This document shows positions 17,880 to 25,766 of a stretch of 64,000 nt of DNA, one piece after another. A model generated the notes under the pieces. The model ran no database searches. It was not told the DNA's origin and was given only the letters and a program-made list of their open reading frames with translations. The stretch is taken from contig VBLC01000071.1 of assembly GCA_005879315.1 (NCBI GenBank), positions 22,024 to 86,023 on the forward strand. Direction: 5' to 3'. A program made the position numbers and the translations under genes. The stretch is from Deltaproteobacteria bacterium. GTDB taxonomy: Bacteria > Myxococcota > Myxococcia > Myxococcales > 40CM-4-68-19. Positions within the stretch are counted from its first letter, which is position 1, and each line of letters opens with the position of its first letter.

Positions 17880-18764
17880 TCACTCTTTCTCCCACCCTTT
17901 GTGCCGCTGCCACTCGTCCTCGTCCTGCGCGGAGAAGACGAGGAAGTCGGTCTTGTACGGCAGCGCGTACTGGCGGCCGTTGTAGAAGAGCGTAGGGGTG
18001 GCGCGGACGCCTGCCTCCAGGCCTTCCTTCTTGTGCCGCTCGATGATCGAGTCGAACTTGCCCGCGTAGACCTCCTTGAGCATGGCGTTGCCGTCGAGGC
18101 CGAGCTTCGCGGCGAAGGACTTGAGCTGGCCGTCGTCCAGCTCTTCCTGATGGGAGAAGAGCAGCTCGCTCATCTCCCAGAACTTGCCGCCCTGGCGGGC
18201 GAACTCGGCGCAGCCGGCTGCCACCGGCGCCCGGGGATGGTTGGGCAGGGGGAAATGTTTCGAGCACAGACGAATCTTCCCTGGAAGGGCCTCGACCATG
18301 TCGTGCAGCGGCTTGAACGCAACGGCGCAGTGCGGGCACTGGAAATCGGAGTACTCGACCACCGAGATGGGCGCCTTGGGATCGCCGAGAGCGGCGCAGT
18401 CGTCGTCGCGCAGCTTCTGCCGCTTCTGCTGGGGAAATGCCGAGTAGTAGCGCTCGATGGTCTCGATGACGACGCTCGGGGTGTAACCCTCGAGGAGGAG
18501 CGCTTTCACCAGCTGCGCCATGCGGGGCGCGTGGCGATCCTTGACGGAATCTGAGAGACAGCGGGCCAGAGTGTCATTGCAGCCGGCGTAGTCGAACGTG
18601 TCGCCGGCGATCTCGAGGAACTGGGCGCGCTGCTGGCCGTTCAGGCCGGACAGGTCGGCGCGTGGCAGGATCTGTCTGGCGCGCTCCTCGGACAGATCAG
18701 CCGGCGCCTCCGCGCGGGCCACCGATGCGCAAGCGAGCGTCGCGAGGAGAAGAAGCCTTCGCAT
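17880..18764 (-). CDS. DsbA-like thiol-disulfide oxidoreductase with CcmH-like N-terminal region
   Basis: 294 residues with a cleavable signal (cleavage near ARA-E, residue 19). The C-terminal thioredoxin/DSBA domain holds the active site C143-P-H-C146 (YSDFQCPHCAVAF), the cis-Pro loop RATPTLFYNG and a helical insertion. The region between signal and thioredoxin domain has its own Cys pair, C62 and C69, in AGCNDTLARCLSDS, followed by helices that resemble CcmH. This arrangement suggests a periplasmic oxidase or isomerase that handles its own internal thiol relay (inference). It lies 82 bp upstream of the DUF4388 gene and 23 bp after the TPR lipoprotein gene on the same strand. Confidence 0.85.
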   Translation of the reverse strand: MRRLLLLATLACASVARAEAPADLSEERARQILPRADLSGLNGQQRAQFLEIAGDTFDYAGCNDTLARCLSDSVKDRHAPRMAQLVKALLLEGYTPSVVIETIERYYSAFPQQKRQKLRDDDCAALGDPKAPISVVEYSDFQCPHCAVAFKPLHDMVEALPGKIRLCSKHFPLPNHPRAPVAAGCAEFARQGGKFWEMSELLFSHQEELDDGQLKSFAAKLGLDGNAMLKEVYAGKFDSIIERHKKEGLEAGVRATPTLFYNGRQYALPYKTDFLVFSAQDEDEWQRHKGWEKE

Positions 18765-18787
18765 GGCCGCGGGAACCTAGCACAGGG

Positions 18788-19804
18788 TCACGGCGGAGGA
18801 GGCACGTCTTCGGGAGCAGGGCGGCGCAGGCCGAGCAGCGCGCGGACGTCCGGCCGCCTGCGCAGCGCGCGCAGGTCTTCGTCATGGCGGCCCAGCACCT
18901 GGACGCGATCGGTGTCGATGGCGGCCGCGCGCTTGAGGAAGACCACCGCCTCTTCGACGCGGCCGACCACCGCTGCGGCGGAGGCGGCGTTGTAGAGCGA
19001 GTCGACGAAGGAAGGGTCGGCCGCGATGGCCCGATCGAACTCGCGCCGGGCGGCGTCCAGATCGCCCGCGGCGTAATCGGCGAGGCCGTGGGCGTTGTGC
19101 AGTTGCGCCTCGCCGCGCGCGATCGAGCCGCGGCGCAGGCCGACCGCGCGGTGGAGCGCGTCGCCGCGCTTTCCGCCGAAGACCGAGCCGGAGAGAAGCC
19201 AGACGATGCCATTCTCCATCCAGAGCTCGGGGGTGATTGCGCTGCCGGCGAGGGGCATGCGGCAGAGCTCTATTTCGTCTTCGCCCAGGGCGGCTGCAGG
19301 CCGCTCGGACAAGAGGAGAATTGCCGCTTCGCTCGTTTCGCCGAGGCGGAGCGCGAAGGGGAGCGATCCATTCTGCGGCGCGCCCTGGACCGACCAGCGA
19401 CGCCGCCCCGGCTCGGGCACCAGCGGCGGACGGCCGTGGAAATCGAGCTCCGCTGCCTTCCGTGCCGCCTCGGACCAGTCGGCCGCGACCAAGGCGGCGA
19501 GAAGCGGAGCCGGCCTGCTCCCTTCCTGCCGCAGCGATTGCGCGACAGCGCTGGCAACGGTCTGCGGCGCGCGCAGCACCGGCCGCGACGGCCCTCCCGC
19601 GCGATCGAAGACGAGCAGCGACAACTCCGCCGCCGCACCGTCCGCATCGATGAGCTGCGCCACCGCCGCGTCCCCCTTCGCGGACAAGCCGAGGAGCGCC
19701 TGCTCGTAGACTACCTGCTGACCCTTGGCCTGCTCGGGGAAGGTCGGCTTCATCTGCCATTCGCTGCAGCCCAGGAGCGAGATGGCCAACGCAAGGCGCA
19801 GCAT
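18788..19804 (-). CDS. Probable TPR lipoprotein
   Basis: 338 residues. A short lipoprotein signal (MLRLALAISLLGC, lipidated Cys13) precedes a low-homology middle region. TPR repeats occupy about 230-300 (LHNAHGLADYAAGDLDAARREFDRA, SFVDSLYNAASAAAVVGRVEEAVVFLKRA). The end is Pro-rich. TPR lipoproteins usually serve as periplasmic adaptors; no specific partner can be named, though the DsbA-like gene follows directly. It is divergent from the radical SAM gene with only 47 bp between the starts. Confidence 0.75.
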   Translation of the reverse strand: MLRLALAISLLGCSEWQMKPTFPEQAKGQQVVYEQALLGLSAKGDAAVAQLIDADGAAAELSLLVFDRAGGPSRPVLRAPQTVASAVAQSLRQEGSRPAPLLAALVAADWSEAARKAAELDFHGRPPLVPEPGRRRWSVQGAPQNGSLPFALRLGETSEAAILLLSERPAAALGEDEIELCRMPLAGSAITPELWMENGIVWLLSGSVFGGKRGDALHRAVGLRRGSIARGEAQLHNAHGLADYAAGDLDAARREFDRAIAADPSFVDSLYNAASAAAVVGRVEEAVVFLKRAAAIDTDRVQVLGRHDEDLRALRRRPDVRALLGLRRPAPEDVPPPP

Positions 19805-19837
19805 CGCGACTTTGTAGCAGGTCGGCCGCGCTTGCGT

Positions 19838-19843
19838 GATAAT
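19838..19843 (+). promoter_or_regulatory. Possible extended -10 box (TGATAAT) for the radical SAM gene
   Basis: GATAAT, preceded by T (TGATAAT in all), lies eight bp before the ATG of the radical SAM gene in the 47-bp divergent gap. Upstream TTGTAG is a weak -35 at non-ideal spacing (about 20 bp). If used, transcription would start at or next to the ATG, giving a leaderless mRNA. Confidence 0.3.
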
Positions 19844-19851
19844 CGTCCGGA

Positions 19852-21363
19852 ATGCGTTGGGCCCTTCGCGAGCAAATCCGGGCCCGCCTCGCCGAGGAGC
19901 AAGGAACTCTGTACAAGCAGGCGGCGACGCGGATCGCCCTCTGCTATCCCAGCCCTTACGCGGTGGGGATGAGCTCGCTCGGGTTCCAGACCATCTACCG
20001 CGAGATTCATTCGCATCGCGACGCGGCCGCCGAGCGCGCCTTCTTGCCCGACGACGTCGCGGAGTGGCGGGGCGTGCCGCTCTGCAGCTACGAGACGCAG
20101 ACTCCGCTCTCCGACTTCGCTTGTCTCGCTTTTTCCGTCAGCTACGAGCTGGAGATCACCGGGCTGTTCGAGATGCTCGAGCTCTCGGGCATTCCTCTCC
20201 TGCGCAGCGAGCGCTCCGAGCGGCATCCGCTGGTGGTCTGCGGAGGCCCGCTGACTTTCTCCAACGCCGTGCCTCTCGCGCCCTTCGCCGACGTCGTCGT
20301 GATGGGCGAAGCGGAAGACCTGATCCACCAGCTCTGCGACGCCCTCACGCTCCCGCGCCAGGAAACGCTGGCGCGACTTTCCCAGTATCCGGGATTCTAC
20401 TTGCCGGGTCTGTCAGACAAATGGCCGGATGTGATCAAGGCCGGCGACGATCGACTCCCGGCGCGCTCGCAGATCATCACGCCTCACACCGAGCTGCGCT
20501 CGATGTTCCTCATCGAGCCCGAGCGCGGCTGCTCGCGGGGCTGCACCTACTGCGTCATGCGCCGGACCACCAATGGCGGCATGCGCACCGTCCCGCCCGA
20601 ACGCGTGCTGGAGCTCATTCCCGCCGATGCTCGCCGCGTGGGCCTGGTCGGCGCGGCAGTGACCGACCACCCGCGCATCGTCGAGCTGGTGCGCGCGCTC
20701 GTCGACGACGGCCGGGAAGTGGGCATCTCCTCGCTGCGCGCCGACCGGCTCTGCGCGCGGCCCGAGCTGGTGTCGCTGCTCGCCGAGTCGGGGGCGAGGA
20801 CCCTGACCACGGCGGCGGACGGCGCCTCCGAGCGGCTGCGCGCCGCGCTCGACCGCAAGACCACCGCGGCGCAGCTCTTGCGCACCGCCGAGCTGGCGCG
20901 CGCGGCCGGCTTCGCGCGTCTCAAGCTCTACTTGATGGTCGGGCTGCCCGGCGAAGAGGACCGCGATCTGGACGAGCTGGCCCAGCTCGCGGGCGAGATC
21001 TCGCGCATCATCCCCTTGAGCTTCGGGGTGGCGCAGTTCGTCGCCAAGCGCAACACGCCGATGGACGGATCGCCCTTCACTCCCGTCGAGGAAGCGGAGC
21101 GGCGCATCGCTTATCTGCGTATGCTCCTGCGCGGCCGCGCCGAGATCCGCCCGACGAGCCCGCGCTGGGCTTCGGTGGAATACATGCTCGCGCAGGGCGG
21201 CGAGGACGCCGGGCTGGCGGCGCTCGACGCCTGGCGCGCGGGCGGCTCGTTCGCTTCCTGGAAGCGCGCTTTCCGCGAGCGCGGCGTGAAGTCTTTCGGC
21301 GCGCGCCGCGTCCAGGACGGCCGCCTGCGCCTTCCACACCTCGCGCACTGGCCGACCCTCTAA
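19852..21363 (+). CDS. B12-binding-type radical SAM protein (TIGR03960-like)
   Basis: 503 residues. The radical SAM 4Fe-4S ligands are C227, C231 and C234 in ERGCSRGCTYCVMR. The preceding ~200 residues form the Rossmann-like domain of this subfamily (IALCYPSPYAVGMSSLGFQTIY near the N-terminus, LVVCGGPLTFSN further on), which resembles B12-binding domains but lacks a clear DxHxxG motif. Members are widespread and often precede a TIGR03936-type partner; none is here. The likely chemistry is a SAM-dependent radical modification, with substrate unknown. Start at 19852 is the only ATG before the conserved RWALREQIRARLAEEQGTLY helix. Confidence 0.88.
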   Translation: MRWALREQIRARLAEEQGTLYKQAATRIALCYPSPYAVGMSSLGFQTIYREIHSHRDAAAERAFLPDDVAEWRGVPLCSYETQTPLSDFACLAFSVSYELEITGLFEMLELSGIPLLRSERSERHPLVVCGGPLTFSNAVPLAPFADVVVMGEAEDLIHQLCDALTLPRQETLARLSQYPGFYLPGLSDKWPDVIKAGDDRLPARSQIITPHTELRSMFLIEPERGCSRGCTYCVMRRTTNGGMRTVPPERVLELIPADARRVGLVGAAVTDHPRIVELVRALVDDGREVGISSLRADRLCARPELVSLLAESGARTLTTAADGASERLRAALDRKTTAAQLLRTAELARAAGFARLKLYLMVGLPGEEDRDLDELAQLAGEISRIIPLSFGVAQFVAKRNTPMDGSPFTPVEEAERRIAYLRMLLRGRAEIRPTSPRWASVEYMLAQGGEDAGLAALDAWRAGGSFASWKRAFRERGVKSFGARRVQDGRLRLPHLAHWPTL

Positions 21364-21389
21364 CGCCCGATGTCCCCACGAACGAAAAC

Positions 21390-21445
21390 GAGCTCGGGCA
21401 CGAGCTCGATGTCGGGCACGATCTCGAGCACGAGCTCGAGCTCGG
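21390..21445. repeat. GAGCTCG-rich imperfect repeat between the radical SAM and DHH genes
   Basis: Four adjoining units begin GAGCTCG or GATCTCG at 21390, 21402, 21420 and 21432 (spacing 12, 18, 12, all multiples of six) and are separated by GGCAC or AGCAC. Several SacI-like GAGCTC palindromes allow alternative hairpins. The rest of the 159-bp gap (21364-21522) shows no gene and no clear promoter. Confidence 0.6.
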
Positions 21446-21522
21446 TTGTTGATCGAGCATCCAGACCAAGCCGTCGCGTCCTCGCGGTCGAAGTTGAAAC
21501 CCCATGGTAAGGTCCGCCGCCC

Positions 21523-22491
21523 ATGCCCGCGCTGCAGATCTGCTACCACGACCACTGCTTCGACGGCGTCGCCTCGGGCGCCACCTTCCTCCGCTTCTAC
21601 CGCGAGAAGGTGAAGCCGGTCCGCGAGGTCGCCTTGAAAGGCATGGCTCATCGCGCCGGCCAACTCTTCGGCGAGGACGTCTTCCGCGGCGAGGAGAACG
21701 CCGTCGTCGACTTCCGCTTCTCCCCCGATCGGCGGCTCACCTGGTGGTTCGACCATCACCAGAGCGCTTTCGAGACTCCCGCCGACGAGGCTCTCTTCCG
21801 CGCCGACAAGAGCGGCAAGAAATTCTGGGACCCGGCCGCCAAGAGCTGCACGCGCTTTCTCGCCCGCATCGCGCAGGAGAAGTTCGGCTGGGATCCGTCG
21901 CCGCTTTCGGAATTGATCGAGTGGGCCGAGCTGATCGACGGCGCGCTCTTTCCCGATCCGCAGATGGCGGTGGCGCTGACCGATCCGGCGATGCAGCTGA
22001 TGCTGCTCATCGAAGCGACCAAGGATCCGGAGCTGTGCCCGCGGCTCATCCGGGAGCTGGCCGATCGGCCCTTGAGCGCGGTTCTCCGGGAAAAGTGGGT
22101 GACCGAGCCGCTCGGGCCGCTGCTCGCGCGCCACCGCGAGATCGTCCGCCTGGTGGAGTCGCGCATCCATCTCGACCGCGGCGTCGCCACCTACGATCTC
22201 GCCGACCTGGGCACCGACAACGTCAACAAGTTCATCGCCTACGCTGCCGACGAGCGGGCGCTCTACACCGTCTCGGTCACGCGCGGACCGAACCGGAGCA
22301 AGATCTCGCTCGGCAGCAATCCCTGGAAACAGCAGCAGCGCCGTCACAACCTGGCGCAGATCGCCGAGCGCTATGGCGGAGGCGGACACCCGGCGGTGGC
22401 CGCCATCAGCTTCCCGCCCGACCAGCTGGAGAAGGCTCGCGAAGTGGCGCGCACCATCGCCGACGAGCTGCGCAGTGCGCCGCACGACTAA
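21523..22491 (+). CDS. DHH/DHHA1 family phosphoesterase
   Basis: 322 residues in the canonical DHH order: motif I HDHCFDG (9-15), motif II Asp63 in VVDFRF, motif III DHH at 77-79 (WWFDHHQSAF), and a C-terminal DHHA1 domain with GGGGHPAVAA (GGGH at 286-289). The family includes RecJ, NrnA nanoRNases and cyclic-dinucleotide or pyrophosphate hydrolases. The compact length fits NrnA-like or uncharacterised members rather than RecJ. Two Mn ions are expected at the Asp/His cluster. The exact substrate cannot be assigned. A second, permuted DHH protein is encoded at 55.2 kb. Confidence 0.85.
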   Translation: MPALQICYHDHCFDGVASGATFLRFYREKVKPVREVALKGMAHRAGQLFGEDVFRGEENAVVDFRFSPDRRLTWWFDHHQSAFETPADEALFRADKSGKKFWDPAAKSCTRFLARIAQEKFGWDPSPLSELIEWAELIDGALFPDPQMAVALTDPAMQLMLLIEATKDPELCPRLIRELADRPLSAVLREKWVTEPLGPLLARHREIVRLVESRIHLDRGVATYDLADLGTDNVNKFIAYAADERALYTVSVTRGPNRSKISLGSNPWKQQQRRHNLAQIAERYGGGGHPAVAAISFPPDQLEKAREVARTIADELRSAPHD

Positions 22492-22527
22492 AGCCACGCT
22501 CAAAAGCTCGTCAGAAAGCCTGAAAGC

Positions 22528-22607
22528 GGGAAAGGGAAGGGGCAGCAGGCGCGTGCCAACACCTACGGCGTTGTCACTGGCGCCTGCATTTGGGAAGGAA
22601 AAAACCT
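22528..22607 (+). repeat. Outer inverted repeat, left arm
   Basis: Begins GGGAAAGGGAAGGGG and contains GTTGTCACTGGCGCCTGCAT. It pairs with 23052-23131 over its full length at roughly 90% identity by eye, and lies just past the stop codon of the four-helix-bundle gene. Confidence 0.8.
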
Positions 22608-22966
22608 CATCCGCAGATCCCGAACCGGCGGATGAGCCCTGAGAGCAGGGCGTGCACGGCGCGCGCGTGCAGAAGTGCCCGCCGGGCAGGCTCTTGTTTG
22701 CAGGTCCCGGCGACCAGCGCGATGTCGAGCGCTGCCGCCGCTTCACAATTCTCGCCGCGGGCAATCGCATAGACGCGAGCCTTGTCGGCCGAACCTGCAC
22801 GTCCAGCCGCTTCGGAGATGTTCAAACAAACGCTGGTCGCAGCGCGTAAGGCTTGATCGCGCAGGCGACCATCGCTGATGCCCGCCTCCCGCATCGTCTC
22901 GAGCAGTTTGCGAGCCTCCTGGTAAGCGATCAGTTTCTCAAAGGGAAGACTTCCAAAGTTCGTCAT
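22607..22966 (-). CDS. Four helix bundle protein (23S rRNA intervening-sequence protein family)
   Basis: 119 residues. It matches the family by FEKLIAYQEARKLLETM (helix 1), LRDQALRAATSVCLNISEAA with the conserved ISEA turn, YAIARGENCEAAAALDIAL (helix 3) and a final helix. Relatives are encoded in intervening sequences of 23S rRNA genes and, as Avd-like subunits, in diversity-generating retroelements; biochemical function is mostly unknown, with basic members able to bind nucleic acid. GAGGAG lies six bases before the ATG. Here the gene is not in an rRNA gene but is boxed by inverted repeats, which suggests it travels with them. No reverse transcriptase is nearby. Confidence 0.85.
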   Translation of the reverse strand: MTNFGSLPFEKLIAYQEARKLLETMREAGISDGRLRDQALRAATSVCLNISEAAGRAGSADKARVYAIARGENCEAAAALDIALVAGTCKQEPARRALLHARAVHALLSGLIRRFGICG

Positions 22967-23014
22967 CGCCGGCTCCTCTCAAAAAAGCGCAGCGAGGAGC
23001 CGACGATGACGAAC
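22958..23014. repeat. Inner hairpin over the start of the four-helix-bundle gene
   Basis: GTTCGTCATCGCCGGCTCCTC (22958-22978) pairs with 22994-23014 with one mismatch around a 15-nt loop. With bulges it extends outward through CCAA/TTGG, GGGA/TCCC and GTTTCTC/GAGAAAC to 22933 and 23033. Ribosome site and start codon lie in the left arm, so the structure could mask translation; a mirror ribosome site and ATG lie in the right arm. Confidence 0.75.
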
Positions 23015-23149
23015 GATTGGAATCCCGAGAAACAGACGCGCCGAAGGCGAAGGCTTTTTCTTTCCCAAAATGCAGGCGCCAGTGACAACGCCGCAGGCGT
23101 TGGCGCGCGCCTGCGGCCCCTTCCCTTTCCCTTTCCCTACTGCCGTTAA
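23006..23149 (+). pseudogene. Truncated mirror copy of the four-helix-bundle gene (47-codon remnant)
   Basis: On the plus strand GAGGAG and an ATG repeat the start region of the intact gene, giving MTN as the first three residues of both. After about ten codons the reading passes straight into the outer repeat (LFLSQNAGASDNAAGVGARL) and stops at 23147. The body of the gene is missing, so I read it as an internally deleted inverted copy and not a functional gene. Confidence 0.55.
23052..23131 (-). repeat. Outer inverted repeat, right arm
   Basis: Reverse complement of the left arm at 22528-22607. It ends in CCCCTTCCCTTTCCC followed by one more CTTTCCC unit, so the purine-rich end may have slipped. 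It lies 58 bp before the yceI-like stop. Confidence 0.8.
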
Positions 23150-23189
23150 CCGATGGCCTTGGAGCTGCCCCGGCCGCCGACGGCACGCT

Positions 23190-23789
23190 TCACTTCTTGC
23201 TCTCGACCTGTGCTTCCTTCTTGGCCGCGGTCGGGCTCGCCGTGTATTCCAGCTCGACGTCGAGGCCGATCTCGTCCGAGAGCACGACCCCTCCGCCTTC
23301 GAGCATCTTGTTCCAGTTGAGGCCCCACTCCGACCGCTTCACTTTCCCGCTGGCGCTCGCGGCATAGACGGTCGCGCCCCAGGGCGCCTTGACTCCCTTG
23401 CCCTCGAACTCCGCGTCGAAGGTGGCCGGCTTGGTCACGCAGCGCATGGTCAGGTCTCCGCTCACCTTGTACTTGCCGGCGCCCACCGCCTTGGAGATTT
23501 TGTTCGACTTGAAGGTGATCTCCGGGCACCTCTGCACGTCGAAGAAGTCGGCGGACTTGAGGTGCGCGTCGCGCTTCTCGTTGTGCGTGTCGATGCTGGC
23601 GGCGTCGATAGTGACGGTGATGGCGCTCTTGGCGGGATCGTCCTTGTCCCAGCTGAGCGTCGAGCTGAGCTTGCTGAATTCGCCGCGCACGGTGGTGACC
23701 ATCAGGTGCTTGGCGGTGAAGGAAGCGGTGCTGTGAGCCGGGTCGGCCTGCAGCTCCACTGCGGCGGCGAGAAAGAGTGCGAGCATCAT
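23190..23789 (-). CDS. YceI-like periplasmic lipocalin-type protein
   Basis: 199 residues from ATG 23789, with AAGGAG seven bases before it. A signal peptide (MMLALFLAAAVELQA) is followed by the YceI pattern: DPAHSTASFTAKHLMVTTVRGEF, ITVTIDAASIDTHNEKRDAHL, FFDVQRCPEITFKS and a late IGLDVELE strand. YceI proteins are eight-stranded barrels that bind isoprenoid or amphiphilic lipids in the periplasm. The C-terminus is extended by a Lys-rich tail. The next upstream gene, gshA, is 13 bp away on the same strand. Confidence 0.92.
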   Translation of the reverse strand: MMLALFLAAAVELQADPAHSTASFTAKHLMVTTVRGEFSKLSSTLSWDKDDPAKSAITVTIDAASIDTHNEKRDAHLKSADFFDVQRCPEITFKSNKISKAVGAGKYKVSGDLTMRCVTKPATFDAEFEGKGVKAPWGATVYAASASGKVKRSEWGLNWNKMLEGGGVVLSDEIGLDVELEYTASPTAAKKEAQVESKK

Positions 23790-23802
23790 CGTTGTTCTCC
23801 TT

Positions 23803-25149
23803 TCAAGCAATTTGCCAGAAGCGGATGAGCGCCTCCGGCGACTTCTGCAAAGCCTCCAGCGCGCGCTCGGCGAGCGTTTTGCCGGAAGCGAGGATGTCGT
23901 CGAGCGGATCGAGAAAAGCGCGCTCGTCGAGGCCGGAGCGCGCCGCCCAGCCGGCAAGTCCCTTGCGGGCGATTCCGATCAGCTCGCGCGCCAGCTCCAG
24001 CGCCCGCGGAGCGCGCAGCGCAAAGCGCGCCACCTCGCCCTGGAAGCGGAGCAGTTGGGAGAAGGTCCACTTGCGCATCAGATCCCAGGCGGCGGCCCGC
24101 GCCTCGACGTCGTAGAGCAGCCCCACCCAGAGCGCGGTGAAGGCCATCATGTACGGCGGCGGGACGACGTCGGCCCCGCGCATCTCGAGCACGCGCTTGA
24201 CGCGCACTTCGGGAAAGAGAGTGGTCAGATGATCGACCCAGTTGGACAGCGTCGGCTGCCGCTTCTCGCCGCTCGCGAGCCGGCCGGTCCGCAGCCACTT
24301 CTGGAAGGTCTGTCCGCCGGCGTCGGCATAGTCGCTGCCGTTGCGCACGAAGAGCATTGGCACGTCGATGGCCCACTCCACGTACTTGCGATAACCCCAG
24401 TCGGGCTGCAGCATCTGCTCGAGCAAGCCGCTGCGGGCGGCGTCGGTCTCGCGCCACACCTGGTAGCGGAAATCGAGATATTCGGAGGGCGCGCCGTTCA
24501 CGATCGGGCTGTTGGCGAAGATGGCGCTGACGATGGGTGAGACCGCAGTCGCCGCGCGGGCCTTCTCGGCGAGATCGTTCTCGTCGCTCCAGTCGAGATT
24601 GACCTGCACCGTGGCAGTCATCAGCATCATGTCGAGGGCCAGCCGCCCGCGCGGGCCGAGCGAGGATTTCATCGCCGCGTAGCGTCCCTTGGGCATCCAG
24701 GGGACTTGATCGCGCGTGCCGAAGGGTCGATATCCCGCCGCCAGCCAGCGGATGCCCTTGCTGTCCTTGCGCACCTCGGCGAGGTGGTCGTCGATCTCCT
24801 TGCCGATCTCGCGCAGCGATCTCGCCGGCGCGCCCGACAGCTCGAGCTGCCCGCCCGGCTCGAGCGTGACCGAGGCGTCCTTCGAGAGCAGCGCGATCGG
24901 CTGTCCGTTCTCCTTGTGCTTGTGCTGCGTCCCGTCCGCCGATCGGGCGATAGCGTCGAGCAGCTCGCGGATGCCGCCCGGCCCATGGTAGGGCACCGCC
25001 TCGTATCGCGGCGGACCGCGCACACCGATCTTCTCGTGCTCGACCCCGACGACCCAGCGCTCGGCGGGCCGCTCGGCGCCCTGCAGATAGGCGGTGAGAT
25101 CTTCGATTCTGCTCACCGGGGCGGAAAGGCCGCCGAGATCGAGAGACAT
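23803..25149 (-). CDS. gshA: Glutamate-cysteine ligase (GCS2 / plant-type)
   Basis: 448 residues. It catalyses ATP-dependent joining of glutamate and cysteine, the first step of glutathione synthesis. Recognisable blocks are VGVEHEKIGV (ATP/Mg-binding Glu residues), the ASVTLEPGGQLELSGAP core, GTRDQVPWMPKGRYAAM, TATVQVNLDWSDE and MRGADVVPPPYMMAF. The length and motifs match the alphaproteobacterial/plant-type enzyme, not the E. coli type. No gshB is in the window. The spacing to the yceI gene suggests co-transcription. Confidence 0.93.
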   Translation of the reverse strand: MSLDLGGLSAPVSRIEDLTAYLQGAERPAERWVVGVEHEKIGVRGPPRYEAVPYHGPGGIRELLDAIARSADGTQHKHKENGQPIALLSKDASVTLEPGGQLELSGAPARSLREIGKEIDDHLAEVRKDSKGIRWLAAGYRPFGTRDQVPWMPKGRYAAMKSSLGPRGRLALDMMLMTATVQVNLDWSDENDLAEKARAATAVSPIVSAIFANSPIVNGAPSEYLDFRYQVWRETDAARSGLLEQMLQPDWGYRKYVEWAIDVPMLFVRNGSDYADAGGQTFQKWLRTGRLASGEKRQPTLSNWVDHLTTLFPEVRVKRVLEMRGADVVPPPYMMAFTALWVGLLYDVEARAAAWDLMRKWTFSQLLRFQGEVARFALRAPRALELARELIGIARKGLAGWAARSGLDERAFLDPLDDILASGKTLAERALEALQKSPEALIRFWQIA

Positions 25150-25186
25150 GGTTGGTTGCTGATGCCGCAGCGGGGGTTTCGGAGCG

Positions 25187-25717
25187 CTATTTCTTCTCGA
25201 ACGCGGCCAGCTCCGGCTTGCCTTGCAGCGCGCGTCTCGCCACTTCCACGATGGTCTCCTCGAGTTTCTCGGCCTCTTGCCCGGGATCGGCGCCGCCCAT
25301 TTCCTTCTCGAGCTGATCGCAGAGTCCGGCCAGGTGCTTCAATGTCGCGGCGTTGATGGCGTACTTGATCAGGTTCTGCGCGTACTCGGGCCCCACCGCG
25401 ACCATCCGCCGGCCGAGAGCGAGCACCGATCGCGAGTCCTCGGGGGTCGGCTCGTCGGCCTTGAAGACGGAGAGGAAGCCCTTGTTGCCGGGGAATTCTT
25501 TGCGCATGGCTGCCTGGATCTCGCCGGCCTCGCGCTGGATCTCCTTGGTCAAGACCTGCGCCGCGGCGCTCGGGCCCTTGGCTCTTGCGTCGACGCCCTT
25601 GAGCGCGGCCTCGTAGCGGTCGATCACGGAAGGCGAGAGGCCCGCCGCCTGCAGCGCGTCCTGATGCTTGCGGGCCGCCTCGACCAGCTTCTTTCGAGTC
25701 TTCTTGTCCTTGGCCAT
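25187..25717 (-). CDS. Hypothetical cytoplasmic helical protein
   Basis: 176 residues, no signal or membrane segment. Lys-rich start (MAKDKKTRKKLVEAARKHQD), then long amphipathic helices (AAAQVLTKEIQREAGEIQAAM, LIKYAINAATLKHLAGLCDQL). Family not recognised. It lies 37 bp before gshA and 49 bp after frr on the same strand, so it may belong to either transcript. Confidence 0.75.
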   Translation of the reverse strand: MAKDKKTRKKLVEAARKHQDALQAAGLSPSVIDRYEAALKGVDARAKGPSAAAQVLTKEIQREAGEIQAAMRKEFPGNKGFLSVFKADEPTPEDSRSVLALGRRMVAVGPEYAQNLIKYAINAATLKHLAGLCDQLEKEMGGADPGQEAEKLEETIVEVARRALQGKPELAAFEKK

Positions 25718-25766
25718 GGTCGTCGTTCTTGCAGCCTGCCCCGATGCCTGAGGCCCGAGGCCTGTT

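Larger units (their letters stand above)
22528..23131. mobile_element. Inverted-repeat element carrying a four-helix-bundle (IVP-type) gene and a deleted mirror copy
   Basis: Two nested inverted repeats define this 604-bp segment. The outer arms (22528-22607 and 23052-23131, ~80 bp) match with about six mismatches and one indel. The inner arms (22933-22978 and 22994-23033) form a hairpin whose 21-bp core has one mismatch. The left half holds the intact gene. The right half is the same sequence inverted, with nearly all of the coding part deleted. This is either one element with long terminal repeats or two head-to-head copies, one reduced to a MITE-like remnant. No transposase or target duplication was recognised. 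Sequence outside the arms is unrelated. Confidence 0.7.

Noticed and set aside
22607..22966. Diversity-generating retroelement (the four-helix-bundle protein as an Avd)
   Set aside because: No reverse transcriptase, template repeat or variable-repeat target gene anywhere in the window.
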